Source: an uncultured Bacteroidota bacterium
Lineage (GTDB): Bacteria; Bacteroidota; Bacteroidia; Flavobacteriales; UA16
DNA: 15,701 nucleotides
Direction of reading: 5' to 3'
Assembly: GCA_902578505.1 (NCBI GenBank)
Contig: CACHDD010000021.1
Span: forward strand, 1 to 15,701
Part shown: positions 7,647 through 15,539 of the stretch, one piece after another
Position numbering within the stretch: position 1 is the first letter of the stretch
Layout: each line of letters begins with the position of its first letter
The notes under the pieces: model-generated
Told to the model about the DNA's origin: nothing
Seen by the model: the letters and a program-made list of their open reading frames with translations, nothing else
The model's database searches: none
Program-made: the position numbers and the translations under genes

Positions 7647-10088
7647 ATGAAAATTCGTATATTTTTTTTAGGGATTGGACTGTTTTTCACGTTTGTTACA
7701 CATGCCCAAATGACAGGTGTAGTTATGGAAGTGGATACAGCATTCTATGGTCCTAACACTCCTACACCTGATGATACTTTTGATCCAGATGGTAATCTTA
7801 ACGGTTATGTGACTTATAAAGTTTACGCTGAGTTTACTAACACAACAGACGTTCTTAGTGCTATATATGCTGATGTTGGAGCGCTAGGAACACCTCTTAT
7901 GTATATTGACGCACCTTGTGGTTGTCATAACCCAGTTTCTGGATCTGTAGCTATGGACGGCACAAATCCATCAGCCTTTTGGATCGGCCCATTTGCAGAT
8001 TATCAATACGATACTTATTGGACGATTGGTATGCCAAGTTCAGATGCACCAGGAATTATTCCTCAAACACTTGGTTTGCCTTCTGGTAATGAAGTTTGTA
8101 GTGCACAAACTACAAATGGTTCTGTCTTCTTACCTGGAGGTCCTATCAATGCAATTGCAGGTGATGATTATAGAGTTTTAATAGCTCAAGTGACAACATG
8201 TAACGATTGGTGTATGAATGCAAGTTTTCAAGTTTTCATTGAAGGTGACCAAACTGAAAATCAATTTTTTAGTTTACCTGATGAGGTATGTTTTGAAGAC
8301 CCATGCAAAGTATACATTGAAGAAGAAGCAACAGTGACGGGAAATATTCTTCCATGTGCTGGGGGTGAATCTTCAATAGAAGTTGAATTTATAGGTGAAG
8401 GTGCAATGACTCTAGCTGAATTCAATCTTTATGATGATAATGATAATTTAATTGTTGGTCCACAGGACAATACAACATTTAATAATCTAGGTTCAGGAAA
8501 TTATGTTATGCATGTTGTAGATGAGTTCTATTGTAGAGATACTGTTTATTTTGAAGTTATTGAGCCAAATCCTATTGTTGCAGAATTTGAATTAACTACT
8601 GATAATAACTGTTTTGGACAAGGAGATGCGACTGTTTGTATTTCTGATGGTGGTCCATTAGGAGGAACCGGAGCATTAACATTAGCAGCCTACGATCCAA
8701 CGGGAACTCAAATTACATCTTATACTAATGACAGTGGGTTTGAATGTTGGACTGATTTAGTATGTATAGACGAAGAAAGTGGTTTTACTTTTAGTGTCTT
8801 TGATATAGAAGGATGTGTTTATGACACTATAATTAATGTAAACTGTCCTCTTCCCATAACTGACAGTCTTAGTGTCACCCAAATCGATTGTAATGGAAAT
8901 GCCAACGGTTCAATTTATGGTGAAGCTCAAGGTGGTTCAGGTGATATTTACCTTCATGTCAACGCTAATTCTTTACTAGCTCCAAATGTATTTAATAGTT
9001 TAGCTCCAGGAACATATACCGTTGAATTAATTGATGACTTTGGATGTTCAAATGGTCCTCAAATTATTGAAATAATAGAACCATCTGGATTAAATCTGGA
9101 TATTCTATCAGCGGCTCCTATTAGCTGTGGAAGCGATTGTAACGGTTCTGTAACACTATCTTATGCTGGTGGAACAGGGGAGTTAGATCTTCAAATTATT
9201 GATATTTTATTGACAGATACCATAGCAACTCTCGACTCACTTTGTGCATCAGATTATTCAGTAACTGTAATTGATGCTAATGGTTGTGAGATAACAGAGT
9301 TATTTACTATTAATGCGCCAACACCATTGGAGTTCTTAATTTCTCCTACAAATACTACATGTACTGGTATGTGTGATGGTTCGGTGGATATATTTCCCGC
9401 AGGTGGTACAGCTCCACTAGATTTAGTGGGAGTTTGGGAAGGTCCTGTTCTACCTGATAATCTTAATTCTAATACTTCAGTTGATCTCAACAACCTGTGT
9501 GACACGACCTATATAGCTCTTGTTACTGATGCATTAGGTTGTGTATTAACGGATACTTTTTCAATCGGAGTTGATATAGTAACAGACATGGTAATTACAA
9601 CATTTACTTCTCCTGTTACATGCTGGGGTGAGGCAGATGGTACTATAACAGCGAGTGTATTCGGAAGTCATGGACCATTTACATTCCAATGGTCTGATCC
9701 AGCCAGCCAGACTACTTCTACAGCTAATAACCTTACAGCAGATAGTTATTCTGTAGTAGTAACTGATACAATTGGTTGTAAGACTACTGTTATTGAGCAA
9801 GTTGATTTTATCGATGGTTGTATGTTTATTGCAGATGCCGTTACACCAAACAACGATCAAATCAATGATAAGTGGATAGTTGGAATTGATGGGTATTTCC
9901 CTGAATTTCAAGCAAAAGTGTACAACAGATACGGTCAACTATTATTTACATCTGAACCAGGAAACCAAAGTATTGAATGGGATCCAAAGTTTAATGGAAA
10001 AAACCTTCCAATCGCTGATTATTACTACGTTATTATGTTGAGTCCAGATGCTGTTCCCATAACTGGAACAGTAACTGTAAAATACTGA
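7647..10088 (+). CDS. SprB-repeat surface protein with T9SS type B sorting domain
   Basis: This exported protein has 813 residues from the preferred ATG. That start gives a clean signal peptide (MKIRIFFLGIGLFFTFVTHA, then Q); upstream in-frame starts (TTG 7596, ATG 7611) add 12-17 residues that spoil it. Residues about 22-212 form an N-terminal domain shared with the gene at 11088 (core TYKVYAEFTN, YWTIGM, YRVLIAQVTT). Residues about 236-723 hold six degenerate SprB-like repeats. Each starts near a C-x-G motif (CAGG, CFGQ, CNGNANGS, CGSDCNGS, CTGMCDGS, CWGEADGT) and closes with Y-x-V-x-V-x-D-x-x-G-C or similar. The last ~90 residues are a gliding-motility-associated type B tail (ADAVTPNNDQINDKW, VYNRYGQLLFTS), which anchors or releases the protein at the surface through T9SS. 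It is followed after 4 nt by a porP/sprF-like gene, as is usual for such cargo. An adhesin role is inferred. Confidence 0.9.
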   Translation: MKIRIFFLGIGLFFTFVTHAQMTGVVMEVDTAFYGPNTPTPDDTFDPDGNLNGYVTYKVYAEFTNTTDVLSAIYADVGALGTPLMYIDAPCGCHNPVSGSVAMDGTNPSAFWIGPFADYQYDTYWTIGMPSSDAPGIIPQTLGLPSGNEVCSAQTTNGSVFLPGGPINAIAGDDYRVLIAQVTTCNDWCMNASFQVFIEGDQTENQFFSLPDEVCFEDPCKVYIEEEATVTGNILPCAGGESSIEVEFIGEGAMTLAEFNLYDDNDNLIVGPQDNTTFNNLGSGNYVMHVVDEFYCRDTVYFEVIEPNPIVAEFELTTDNNCFGQGDATVCISDGGPLGGTGALTLAAYDPTGTQITSYTNDSGFECWTDLVCIDEESGFTFSVFDIEGCVYDTIINVNCPLPITDSLSVTQIDCNGNANGSIYGEAQGGSGDIYLHVNANSLLAPNVFNSLAPGTYTVELIDDFGCSNGPQIIEIIEPSGLNLDILSAAPISCGSDCNGSVTLSYAGGTGELDLQIIDILLTDTIATLDSLCASDYSVTVIDANGCEITELFTINAPTPLEFLISPTNTTCTGMCDGSVDIFPAGGTAPLDLVGVWEGPVLPDNLNSNTSVDLNNLCDTTYIALVTDALGCVLTDTFSIGVDIVTDMVITTFTSPVTCWGEADGTITASVFGSHGPFTFQWSDPASQTTSTANNLTADSYSVVVTDTIGCKTTVIEQVDFIDGCMFIADAVTPNNDQINDKWIVGIDGYFPEFQAKVYNRYGQLLFTSEPGNQSIEWDPKFNGKNLPIADYYYVIMLSPDAVPITGTVTVKY

Positions 10089-10092
10089 TTTT

Positions 10093-11061
10093 ATGAATAG
10101 ATTATTTTTTACAATTACGGCACTCCTTGTATTTTCAGCATCAGCTGAAGCACAGCAAAGATTTCGTAGGACTTCATTCCCACTAAATTCTTTTGTTGTA
10201 AATCCCGCGGTTGCTGGAACTGAATCCTACACAGTGTTTGGATCATCATATCGGAGTCAATGGGCTGGTTTTGAGGGGTCTCCAACAACAATGTTGCTTT
10301 CTGGTCACACATCAGTTTATGAGTCACTAGGTGCTGGTCTTTTAATTTACAGGGATGATATGGGAGGTGCCGTAAGCCAAACAGGTTTTGAGGTAACCGG
10401 TTCTTACCAGCTTGTATTGCCAAATACAGATATGTTTTCTTTTGGTCTTAGTTTACAAGGAACTCAGTTTGGTTTTGACAGTAGAGATTTTACTGTTTGG
10501 CAACAAAATGATCCAGCGTTAAGTGGAACATTTGAAACATCTTTTGGTATAGATGCTGCTGTTGGATTTTTACTATATGGAGAAAACTACAATGTAGGTC
10601 TTTCTGTATTTAATCTATTACAAGATGAACTAAGCCTTCAAAGCGTTGACACTACTGATAATAAACTTATTAGAAATTATAGAATTACAGGTAGTTATCT
10701 CTACGAGATTGACAGGCAATTTTCAATCCAAGGATCTGGTATGATAAAACTTACTGAGCTTGGTCTTGAATTTGCATCACTTATGCCTCAGATAGATATT
10801 TATACCAGAGGGATATATTCACCCAGAAGATCAGCATCTCAATTTTGGGGTGGTTTAGGATATAGAATTCAAGACGCAGTGAATATTTCTTTAGGTATGA
10901 TCTACCAAGGTATTGGCTTCGGATACTCATATGATTTCACAACAAATGGTAATTTACTTGGTCGTCACTCACATGAGATTAATTTAACTTACTATTTGCC
11001 AAATAGAAGTTATGGCAAGGGATACAAAAAAGTACTTGACAGAGGTCGTATTGTAAAATAA
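10093..11061 (+). CDS. PorP/SprF-family type IX secretion outer-membrane protein
   Basis: The 322-residue outer-membrane beta-barrel protein has a signal peptide MNRLFFTITALLVFSASAEA followed by QQRF. The N-terminal mature segment FPLNSFVVNPAVAGT matches the well-known PorP/SprF opening (N-P-A-x-A-G). It continues with YRSQWAGFEGSP, a conserved W-x-G-x-x-G-x-P region, and then repeated amphipathic strands ending in a polar/aromatic pattern (HEINLTYYLPNR). SprF is needed in Flavobacterium johnsoniae for delivery of the SprB adhesin to the cell surface, and family members usually sit next to the type B cargo they serve. Here the gene starts 4 nt after the large SprB-repeat protein, so it is probably the partner for that cargo. 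Length is normal for the family. A dedicated symbol is not given because many paralogs occur per genome. Confidence 0.92.
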   Translation: MNRLFFTITALLVFSASAEAQQRFRRTSFPLNSFVVNPAVAGTESYTVFGSSYRSQWAGFEGSPTTMLLSGHTSVYESLGAGLLIYRDDMGGAVSQTGFEVTGSYQLVLPNTDMFSFGLSLQGTQFGFDSRDFTVWQQNDPALSGTFETSFGIDAAVGFLLYGENYNVGLSVFNLLQDELSLQSVDTTDNKLIRNYRITGSYLYEIDRQFSIQGSGMIKLTELGLEFASLMPQIDIYTRGIYSPRRSASQFWGGLGYRIQDAVNISLGMIYQGIGFGYSYDFTTNGNLLGRHSHEINLTYYLPNRSYGKGYKKVLDRGRIVK

Positions 11062-11087
11062 ACGAATTATAAAACTATTTAAATTAT

Positions 11088-11705
11088 ATGAAAGGATTTG
11101 TACTATCATCAATGTTTGCTGTTTTTGCAGTTCTGTCATTGAGTGCTCAATTTGTTAGACTAGAAGTTGATTTAGTTGCTGAACATTATGAAGGAGTGCT
11201 TGCAGGTCAAAAAACTTATAGAGTATACGCAGTATTCGAAAATAAAGGTGATATCATAGATGCTGTTTACGGAGAAGAGTCTGCCCCTTTGGAAGTAAAG
11301 ACTACAACAAAGTTTTATCAGCACGAAAGAGGGGGGTCGTTAACGACTGAAATTCAGAGATACGATATTACTGTAGCTCCAGAACTAGCATATGATAGCT
11401 GGGTTACTATCGGTCTTGAAGATAACTATCTAAATGCACTCTCAGGATTTATTATGGATTTTGGTGCCTTCAGTGAGGGTGGGCCTATTACTACGAATAA
11501 TGGGGCTTGGTTTGTAACTCCAGATAAGCGTCAAGCACTTGCGGGTGCCTCAAAGAGAATATTATTAATGCAACTTACTTCCGACGGACAGATTACAGGA
11601 TTAATTAATATTCACGGAAGAACAAAAGCCATTTATGACGAAAATGGAGAGCAGATTGGTGGAGGCGATGAAATCAAAGCTGAAGGCCTTGTTTTTTCAA
11701 ACTAG
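11088..11705 (+). CDS. Small secreted protein, stand-alone copy of the N-terminal domain of the operon's surface protein
   Basis: The 205-residue protein has a signal peptide (residues 1-20, MKGFVLSSMFAVFAVLSLSA, then Q). I recognise no named domain, but the mature part is visibly related to residues about 22-212 of the protein encoded at 7647. LEVD matches MEVD, TYRVYAVFEN matches TYKVYAEFTN, IIDAVYGEESAPL matches LSAIYADVGALGTPL, YDSWVTIGL matches YDTYWTIGM, NGAWFVTP matches NGSVFLPG, and RILLMQLTSDG matches RVLIAQVTTCN. It has none of that domain's cysteines in the mature region and no visible T9SS tail, so it may be periplasmic, surface-associated through a partner, or exported otherwise. 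It lies 26 nt after the porP/sprF gene, as the third member of the same operon. Function unknown; an accessory or competitor of the large protein's head domain is conceivable. Confidence 0.85.
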   Translation: MKGFVLSSMFAVFAVLSLSAQFVRLEVDLVAEHYEGVLAGQKTYRVYAVFENKGDIIDAVYGEESAPLEVKTTTKFYQHERGGSLTTEIQRYDITVAPELAYDSWVTIGLEDNYLNALSGFIMDFGAFSEGGPITTNNGAWFVTPDKRQALAGASKRILLMQLTSDGQITGLINIHGRTKAIYDENGEQIGGGDEIKAEGLVFSN

Positions 11706-11710
11706 TTCTA

Positions 11711-11735
11711 AAAAATCTTTTTAAGAAAGAATTTT
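11711..11735. terminator. Weak AT-rich hairpin between convergent genes
   Basis: Between the end of the surface operon and the end of uvrA, AAAATCTTT can pair with AAAGAATTTT with one bulged base, flanked by A and T runs on both sides. It could end both convergent transcripts, but the stem has almost no G-C pairs. The two genes are only 28 nt apart, so some overlap of transcripts is likely. Confidence 0.3.
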
Positions 11736-14550
11736 ATTTTTTCATTTTATTAGTCAAGTGTTGACCAGTCAAGCTGTATTTGCACTTGGCTAAATCTTTT
11801 GTGTTACCGCTAAATACGATAGAACCTCCATTTTCACCACCTTCAGGTCCAAGATCAATTACATGATCTGAATTTGCTATTACGTCTAGGTGGTGCTCAA
11901 TAACAATGATTGAATGTCCTTGTAAAATAAGCCGCTCGAAGGACTCTAATAGTTTAGCCACATCATGAATATGTAGCCCTGTTGTAGGCTCGTCAAACAC
12001 AAAAAGAGTGTGGCCTTGTTTGCTTCCTCTTGAAAGAAAGGCAGCTAGTTTAATTCTTTGGGCTTCTCCACCGCTTAGTGTATTTGAACCCTGACCTAAA
12101 CTCACATAACCTAGCCCTACATCGTATAAGGGTTGGATTTTATCTAACAGCTTGCGCACAGTTGTAGACATTTTTTCTCCTTCATCTGGTTGAAAAAACA
12201 ATAAGGCGTCCTCGACTGTCATAGAAAGAATGTCGAATACGTTTTTGCCCTTGTAGGTTATATCTAAAATTTGGTCTTGGAATCTTTTTCCTCCACAACT
12301 ATCGCATTTATATTTAAGATCAGCCATAAACTGCATTCCTATAGTAATCATTCCTTCACCTTCGCACTCTTCACATCTTCCACCGGATACATTAAAGCTA
12401 AAGTGAGATGGTTTTAGACCGCAAGCTTTTGCATGTTGTGTTGAACTCAGTAAAGCTCTTATTTCATCATATCCCTTCACATAGGTTATTGGGCAAGATC
12501 GAGATGACTTGCCTATGGGATTCTGATTTATGTATTCAAGTGTAGAAATTTGGCCCAAATCCCCAGAAATACTAGTAAATCCTTTAGTAATTGTAGGGAT
12601 GCCTTCTATTGCAGCTTTAACCGCAGGCACAAGAATATCACCCACAAGTGTGCTCTTCCCTGAACCACTAACTCCAGTAACTGCAACAAGCCTTCGAAGA
12701 GGAAAATCAACATCTATATTTTTTAGATTGTTAGCCCTTGCACCTTCGATTCTAATCTTGTCCTTCGATAATCTTTCAGATTTTTGGACTTCAACAGTAT
12801 TTAATCCATTCAGATAAGAAGCAGTAATAGAAGGATGGTCTTCTGGGAGTTTTAAAATATTTTTTGAAGTGCCACTATAAATAACTTCTCCTCCGAATGA
12901 TCCAGCCATAGGACCCATATCTACAATGTGATCCGCAGAACACATAATATCATCATCGTGTTCAACTACAACAACTGTATTACCTAAATTTCTCAAATTT
13001 TGAAGGACTTCGATGAGTTTAGAGGTGTCCTCTGGGTGTAGTCCAATACTGGGCTCGTCTAGCACATAAGTTGACCCAACCAGGGCGCTTCCGAGGCAGG
13101 TGCCAAGTATGATTCTTTGGCTTTCTCCTCCGCTCAAACTATTGCTAGGACGCATTAAGGTCAAATACCCCAATCCCAAATTGCACAAGCAGTCTAGTCT
13201 GTCACTAATTTCTAAAAGCAACCTACTCGCAACCTTGCTTTCGGTTTGGCTTAGATTCAAATTTTTAAAATGCTCACGTACATGAGTTAAAGGCATAGCA
13301 AGCAATTCCGGCATTGAAACACCGTCAATTAAAACGTAAGAAGCTTCTTTTTTAATACGAGATCCTTTGCATTCATGGCAAACAGTTCTTCCTCTGTACC
13401 TACTCAACATAACCCTATATTGAATCTTATAACTTTTCTTCTCAACATAGTCAAAAAACTTATTTAGACCTCTGAAGCTTTTTGTTCCCGTCCAAACCTT
13501 TTCTACATCCTCTTCACTTAACTCATGCCATGGCTTGTGAATATCTATTCCTTCTCTTGAAGCTCCCATAATTACAGCATCCTTCCATTTTTTCATCCTA
13601 TCGCTCCTCCAAGGCGCAATGGCATCACTAAAAATGCTTTTTGAAGTATCTGGAATTACTTTCTCAGGATCAACCCCCAAAATGTTGCCAAATCCTTCAC
13701 AAGTTGGGCAAGCGCCATCTGGGCTGTTGAAATTAAAAAGATCTGGTCTAGGCTCAATAAAAACAATATCGTCCCTTTCAAACCTATTGTTAAATTTATG
13801 TCTTTCTTCTGTATCGGAGAATAAGATTGCACAATCTCCCGCACCCTCAAAAAATGCTGTTTCTATTGAATCTGCTAGTCTTGATGAGTCTTCGCTTGCA
13901 GCGCTCACACTCATTCTGTCAATAACAATTTCAAGCTTGTCTTTTTTAGAAATTTTTGAATCAGAAATTGATTCTAGCATTTGGACTTCTCCATTCAATA
14001 AAACTCTTGAAAATCCTAGCTGAACCAAAAGTTCAAGTTGCTGATTCATTGTTCTATCTTCTCTAGGAAGTAGGGGGGCAGTGATTAGAAATTTACATGA
14101 ACTATCGCGCTTAAGTATAAAATCTACAACATCTGTTGTTCTATCGCGTTTTACTTCATCACCTGAAATAGGGCTAAAAGTTCTTCCTACCCTTGCATAT
14201 AATATTCTTAGGTAGTCGTAAATTTCTGTTCGAGATCCCACTGTACTTCTGGGGCCTCCAGCTGAAGTTCTTTGCTCAATTGCTATTGCTGGTGAGAGTC
14301 CCGCGATAGAATCGACAAGGGGTTTGTCTAATCTTCCTAAAAATTGCCTAGCATACGAAGAAAGTGATTCTACGTATCTGCGTTGGCCTTCTGCGTACAA
14401 TGTATCGAAGGCCAATGAACTCTTTCCAGAGCCGCTAAGTCCAGTAATAACTGTGAATTTCCTCTTGGGGATGTCAACATTAACTCCTTTAAGATTGTGC
14501 ATCCTAGCGCCTCTAATCTCTATTTGCATGCCTTTCTTTTTGGAGCTCAT
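11734..14550 (-). CDS. uvrA: Excinuclease ABC subunit A (UvrA), with incomplete first zinc module
   Basis: This DNA-damage sensor ATPase of nucleotide excision repair loads UvrB onto lesions. The 938 residues contain two ABC units. The first Walker A is GLSGSGKSS at 37-45 and the second is GVSGSGKST near 630. The signatures are NSLSGGESQRI and NTLSGGEAQRIKLA, the Walker B motifs are VLDEPSIGLH and VFDEPTTGLH, and the switch histidines lie in VVVEHDDD and IVIEHHLD. The UvrB-binding insertion (about 125-250) appears present, so this is not the UvrA2 form. The C-terminal zinc module is complete (CEECEG and CDSCGG). The N-terminal one keeps only CPTCEG (Cys281, Cys284); the expected upstream CxxC is replaced by the stretch HKFNNRFERDD at 251-261. 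Another CxxC (CHECKG) is kept further on. It is divergent from the ECF sigma gene. A second, canonical UvrA elsewhere in the genome is possible. Confidence 0.93.
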   Translation of the reverse strand: MSSKKKGMQIEIRGARMHNLKGVNVDIPKRKFTVITGLSGSGKSSLAFDTLYAEGQRRYVESLSSYARQFLGRLDKPLVDSIAGLSPAIAIEQRTSAGGPRSTVGSRTEIYDYLRILYARVGRTFSPISGDEVKRDRTTDVVDFILKRDSSCKFLITAPLLPREDRTMNQQLELLVQLGFSRVLLNGEVQMLESISDSKISKKDKLEIVIDRMSVSAASEDSSRLADSIETAFFEGAGDCAILFSDTEERHKFNNRFERDDIVFIEPRPDLFNFNSPDGACPTCEGFGNILGVDPEKVIPDTSKSIFSDAIAPWRSDRMKKWKDAVIMGASREGIDIHKPWHELSEEDVEKVWTGTKSFRGLNKFFDYVEKKSYKIQYRVMLSRYRGRTVCHECKGSRIKKEASYVLIDGVSMPELLAMPLTHVREHFKNLNLSQTESKVASRLLLEISDRLDCLCNLGLGYLTLMRPSNSLSGGESQRIILGTCLGSALVGSTYVLDEPSIGLHPEDTSKLIEVLQNLRNLGNTVVVVEHDDDIMCSADHIVDMGPMAGSFGGEVIYSGTSKNILKLPEDHPSITASYLNGLNTVEVQKSERLSKDKIRIEGARANNLKNIDVDFPLRRLVAVTGVSGSGKSTLVGDILVPAVKAAIEGIPTITKGFTSISGDLGQISTLEYINQNPIGKSSRSCPITYVKGYDEIRALLSSTQHAKACGLKPSHFSFNVSGGRCEECEGEGMITIGMQFMADLKYKCDSCGGKRFQDQILDITYKGKNVFDILSMTVEDALLFFQPDEGEKMSTTVRKLLDKIQPLYDVGLGYVSLGQGSNTLSGGEAQRIKLAAFLSRGSKQGHTLFVFDEPTTGLHIHDVAKLLESFERLILQGHSIIVIEHHLDVIANSDHVIDLGPEGGENGGSIVFSGNTKDLAKCKYSLTGQHLTNKMKK

Positions 14551-14720
14551 TAGGTTTTTTTAGCAGTTCGAAGTTAGTTTAGGTTTGGGCTATTCAAAAT
14601 AAAATCATAGTTTAGCTTATATTTAATCGAAAAATATACGCGATAGAAACAATTCTACTTTAATTCTTACTTATTGAGCTAGATCGACTAGCATCATGTA
14701 AACCTTTAAAGTGTAGTGTT

Positions 14721-15305
14721 ATGCGTAATTCAATATCTGATCGCGAGTTAATCCGTGCTTACCGCGGAGGAGATGAGCAAGCTTTCGAAACTTTATTAAC
14801 CCGTCACCAAGAGAGAGTTTACACGAAAATTAATTTTATCGTGCGAGATTCTGAACTTGCAAATGACTTATTCCAAGATACCTTCATCAAGGTAGTTCGC
14901 CTTTTAAAAGAGGGGAAATATGTAGAAGAGGGCAAGTTCCTTCCTTGGGTTCTTCGCATCGCACATAATATGGCAATTGACCACTTCAGACGCAATAAAA
15001 AGATGCGTATGGTGCGCTCGAGGGACGAATTAGATGTATTTGCAAAAATGGATACAGGTGATGCTCACGTAGAGGATTTAATTGTCGAAGGCCAAATCCA
15101 TACAGACGTTCGTCGTATCATAAACCAACTTCCAGAAGACCAAAGAGAAGTTGTAAGAATGAGGATGTACGATAATTTAAGTTTTAAAGAAATTGCAGAA
15201 ACAACAGGGGTTAGTATCAATACAGCACTAGGCAGAATGAGATACGCGGTTATTAACCTTAGGAAGATTGTAGGAGAAAATAATATTCAACTTACAACTT
15301 ACTGA
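14721..15305 (+). CDS. ECF-type RNA polymerase sigma-70 factor
   Basis: The 194-residue sigma factor has only regions 2 and 4. Region 2 spans about residues 10-95: ELIRAYRGGDEQAFETLL, then SELANDLFQDTFIKVV (region 2.2, core RNA polymerase binding) and FLPWVLRIAHNMAIDHFRR (regions 2.3-2.4, -10 recognition). Region 4 spans about 130-185: INQLPEDQREVVRMRMYD, then a helix-turn-helix LSFKEIAETTGVSINTALGR that would read the -35 element. No anti-sigma gene with membrane segments follows; instead there is a 48-codon ORF 54 nt downstream. An exact TAGGTTTG (-7 type) sits at 14580-14587, about 130 nt upstream, as a possible promoter. The gene is divergent from uvrA. Regulon unknown: a link to T9SS control, as for SigP of Porphyromonas, is only an analogy. 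Confidence 0.92.
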   Translation: MRNSISDRELIRAYRGGDEQAFETLLTRHQERVYTKINFIVRDSELANDLFQDTFIKVVRLLKEGKYVEEGKFLPWVLRIAHNMAIDHFRRNKKMRMVRSRDELDVFAKMDTGDAHVEDLIVEGQIHTDVRRIINQLPEDQREVVRMRMYDNLSFKEIAETTGVSINTALGRMRYAVINLRKIVGENNIQLTTY

Positions 15306-15316
15306 TGCAATAAGAT

Positions 15317-15369
15317 CATTTTTCATGCGTTAGGGTAATGTATTTCAAAACCCTAGTGCATGAAGAATG
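15317..15369 (+). promoter_or_regulatory. Long stem-loop overlapping the start of the 48-codon ORF
   Basis: Positions 15317-15335 pair with 15351-15369 over 19 consecutive base pairs, three of them G-U (at 15321, 15329 and 15330), around a 15-nt loop. The right arm contains the ATG at 15360. A T run (15378-15383) starts about 8 nt past the stem, too far for a standard intrinsic terminator. The hairpin could partly terminate or attenuate the sigma-factor transcript, stabilise an mRNA end, or hide the start codon of the small ORF. It does not pair well enough on the minus strand to suggest a role there, since the G-U pairs become A-C. Confidence 0.6.
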
Positions 15370-15506
15370 TGAACACTTTTTTCCTTATTTCTGAAGACAA
15401 TAACAAACCCAAACTTTCAACAGTTCGGGCCATTTTAGATTTCTCGAAATCATACAAAAGTCTTAAAACCAATTGTTTAGGTACAATAGGCGTAATACTC
15501 AACTAA
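15360..15506 (+). CDS. Small hypothetical protein, 48 residues
   Basis: This short reading frame begins MKNVNTFFLISEDNNKPKLS, continues with VRAILDFSKSYKSLKT and ends GTIGVILN before TAA. It lies 54 nt after the sigma-factor stop, on the same strand and upstream of a strong terminator (15549-15574), so it is probably in the same transcript. The composition is protein-like: a strand, a lysine-rich turn, a helix around AILDFSKSYK and a final strand. The general look (a TFFLIS start, an FSKSY helix, a C-terminal LN) resembles short uncharacterised proteins I associate with Flavobacteriia, but I cannot name a family. An alternative start is GTG at 15369. The ATG is inside a long hairpin, which may restrict translation. 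No function can be proposed. Confidence 0.6.
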   Translation: MKNVNTFFLISEDNNKPKLSTVRAILDFSKSYKSLKTNCLGTIGVILN

Positions 15507-15539
15507 AAATAGGTAGTACGCCTGTTTCCGTTGAATTAT

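Noticed and set aside
9561..9938. A 125-codon minus-strand ORF opposite the SprB-repeat gene
   Set aside because: It lies wholly antisense to a well-supported gene, has a low-complexity cysteine- and isoleucine-rich translation and no recognisable motif or start context.
10115..10423. A 102-codon minus-strand ORF opposite the porP/sprF-like gene
   Set aside because: It is fully antisense to the signal peptide and conserved N-terminus of a recognised gene and has no protein-like features.
13619..14023. A 134-codon plus-strand ORF opposite uvrA
   Set aside because: It is serine/leucine-rich and antisense to conserved UvrA coding sequence; it is explained as a shadow frame.
11734..14550. Classification of this UvrA as the UvrA2 class lacking the UvrB-binding domain
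   Set aside because: A UvrB-binding-like insertion with recognisable similarity (ITAPLL, LGFSRVLLNGEV, LEIVIDRM) is present.
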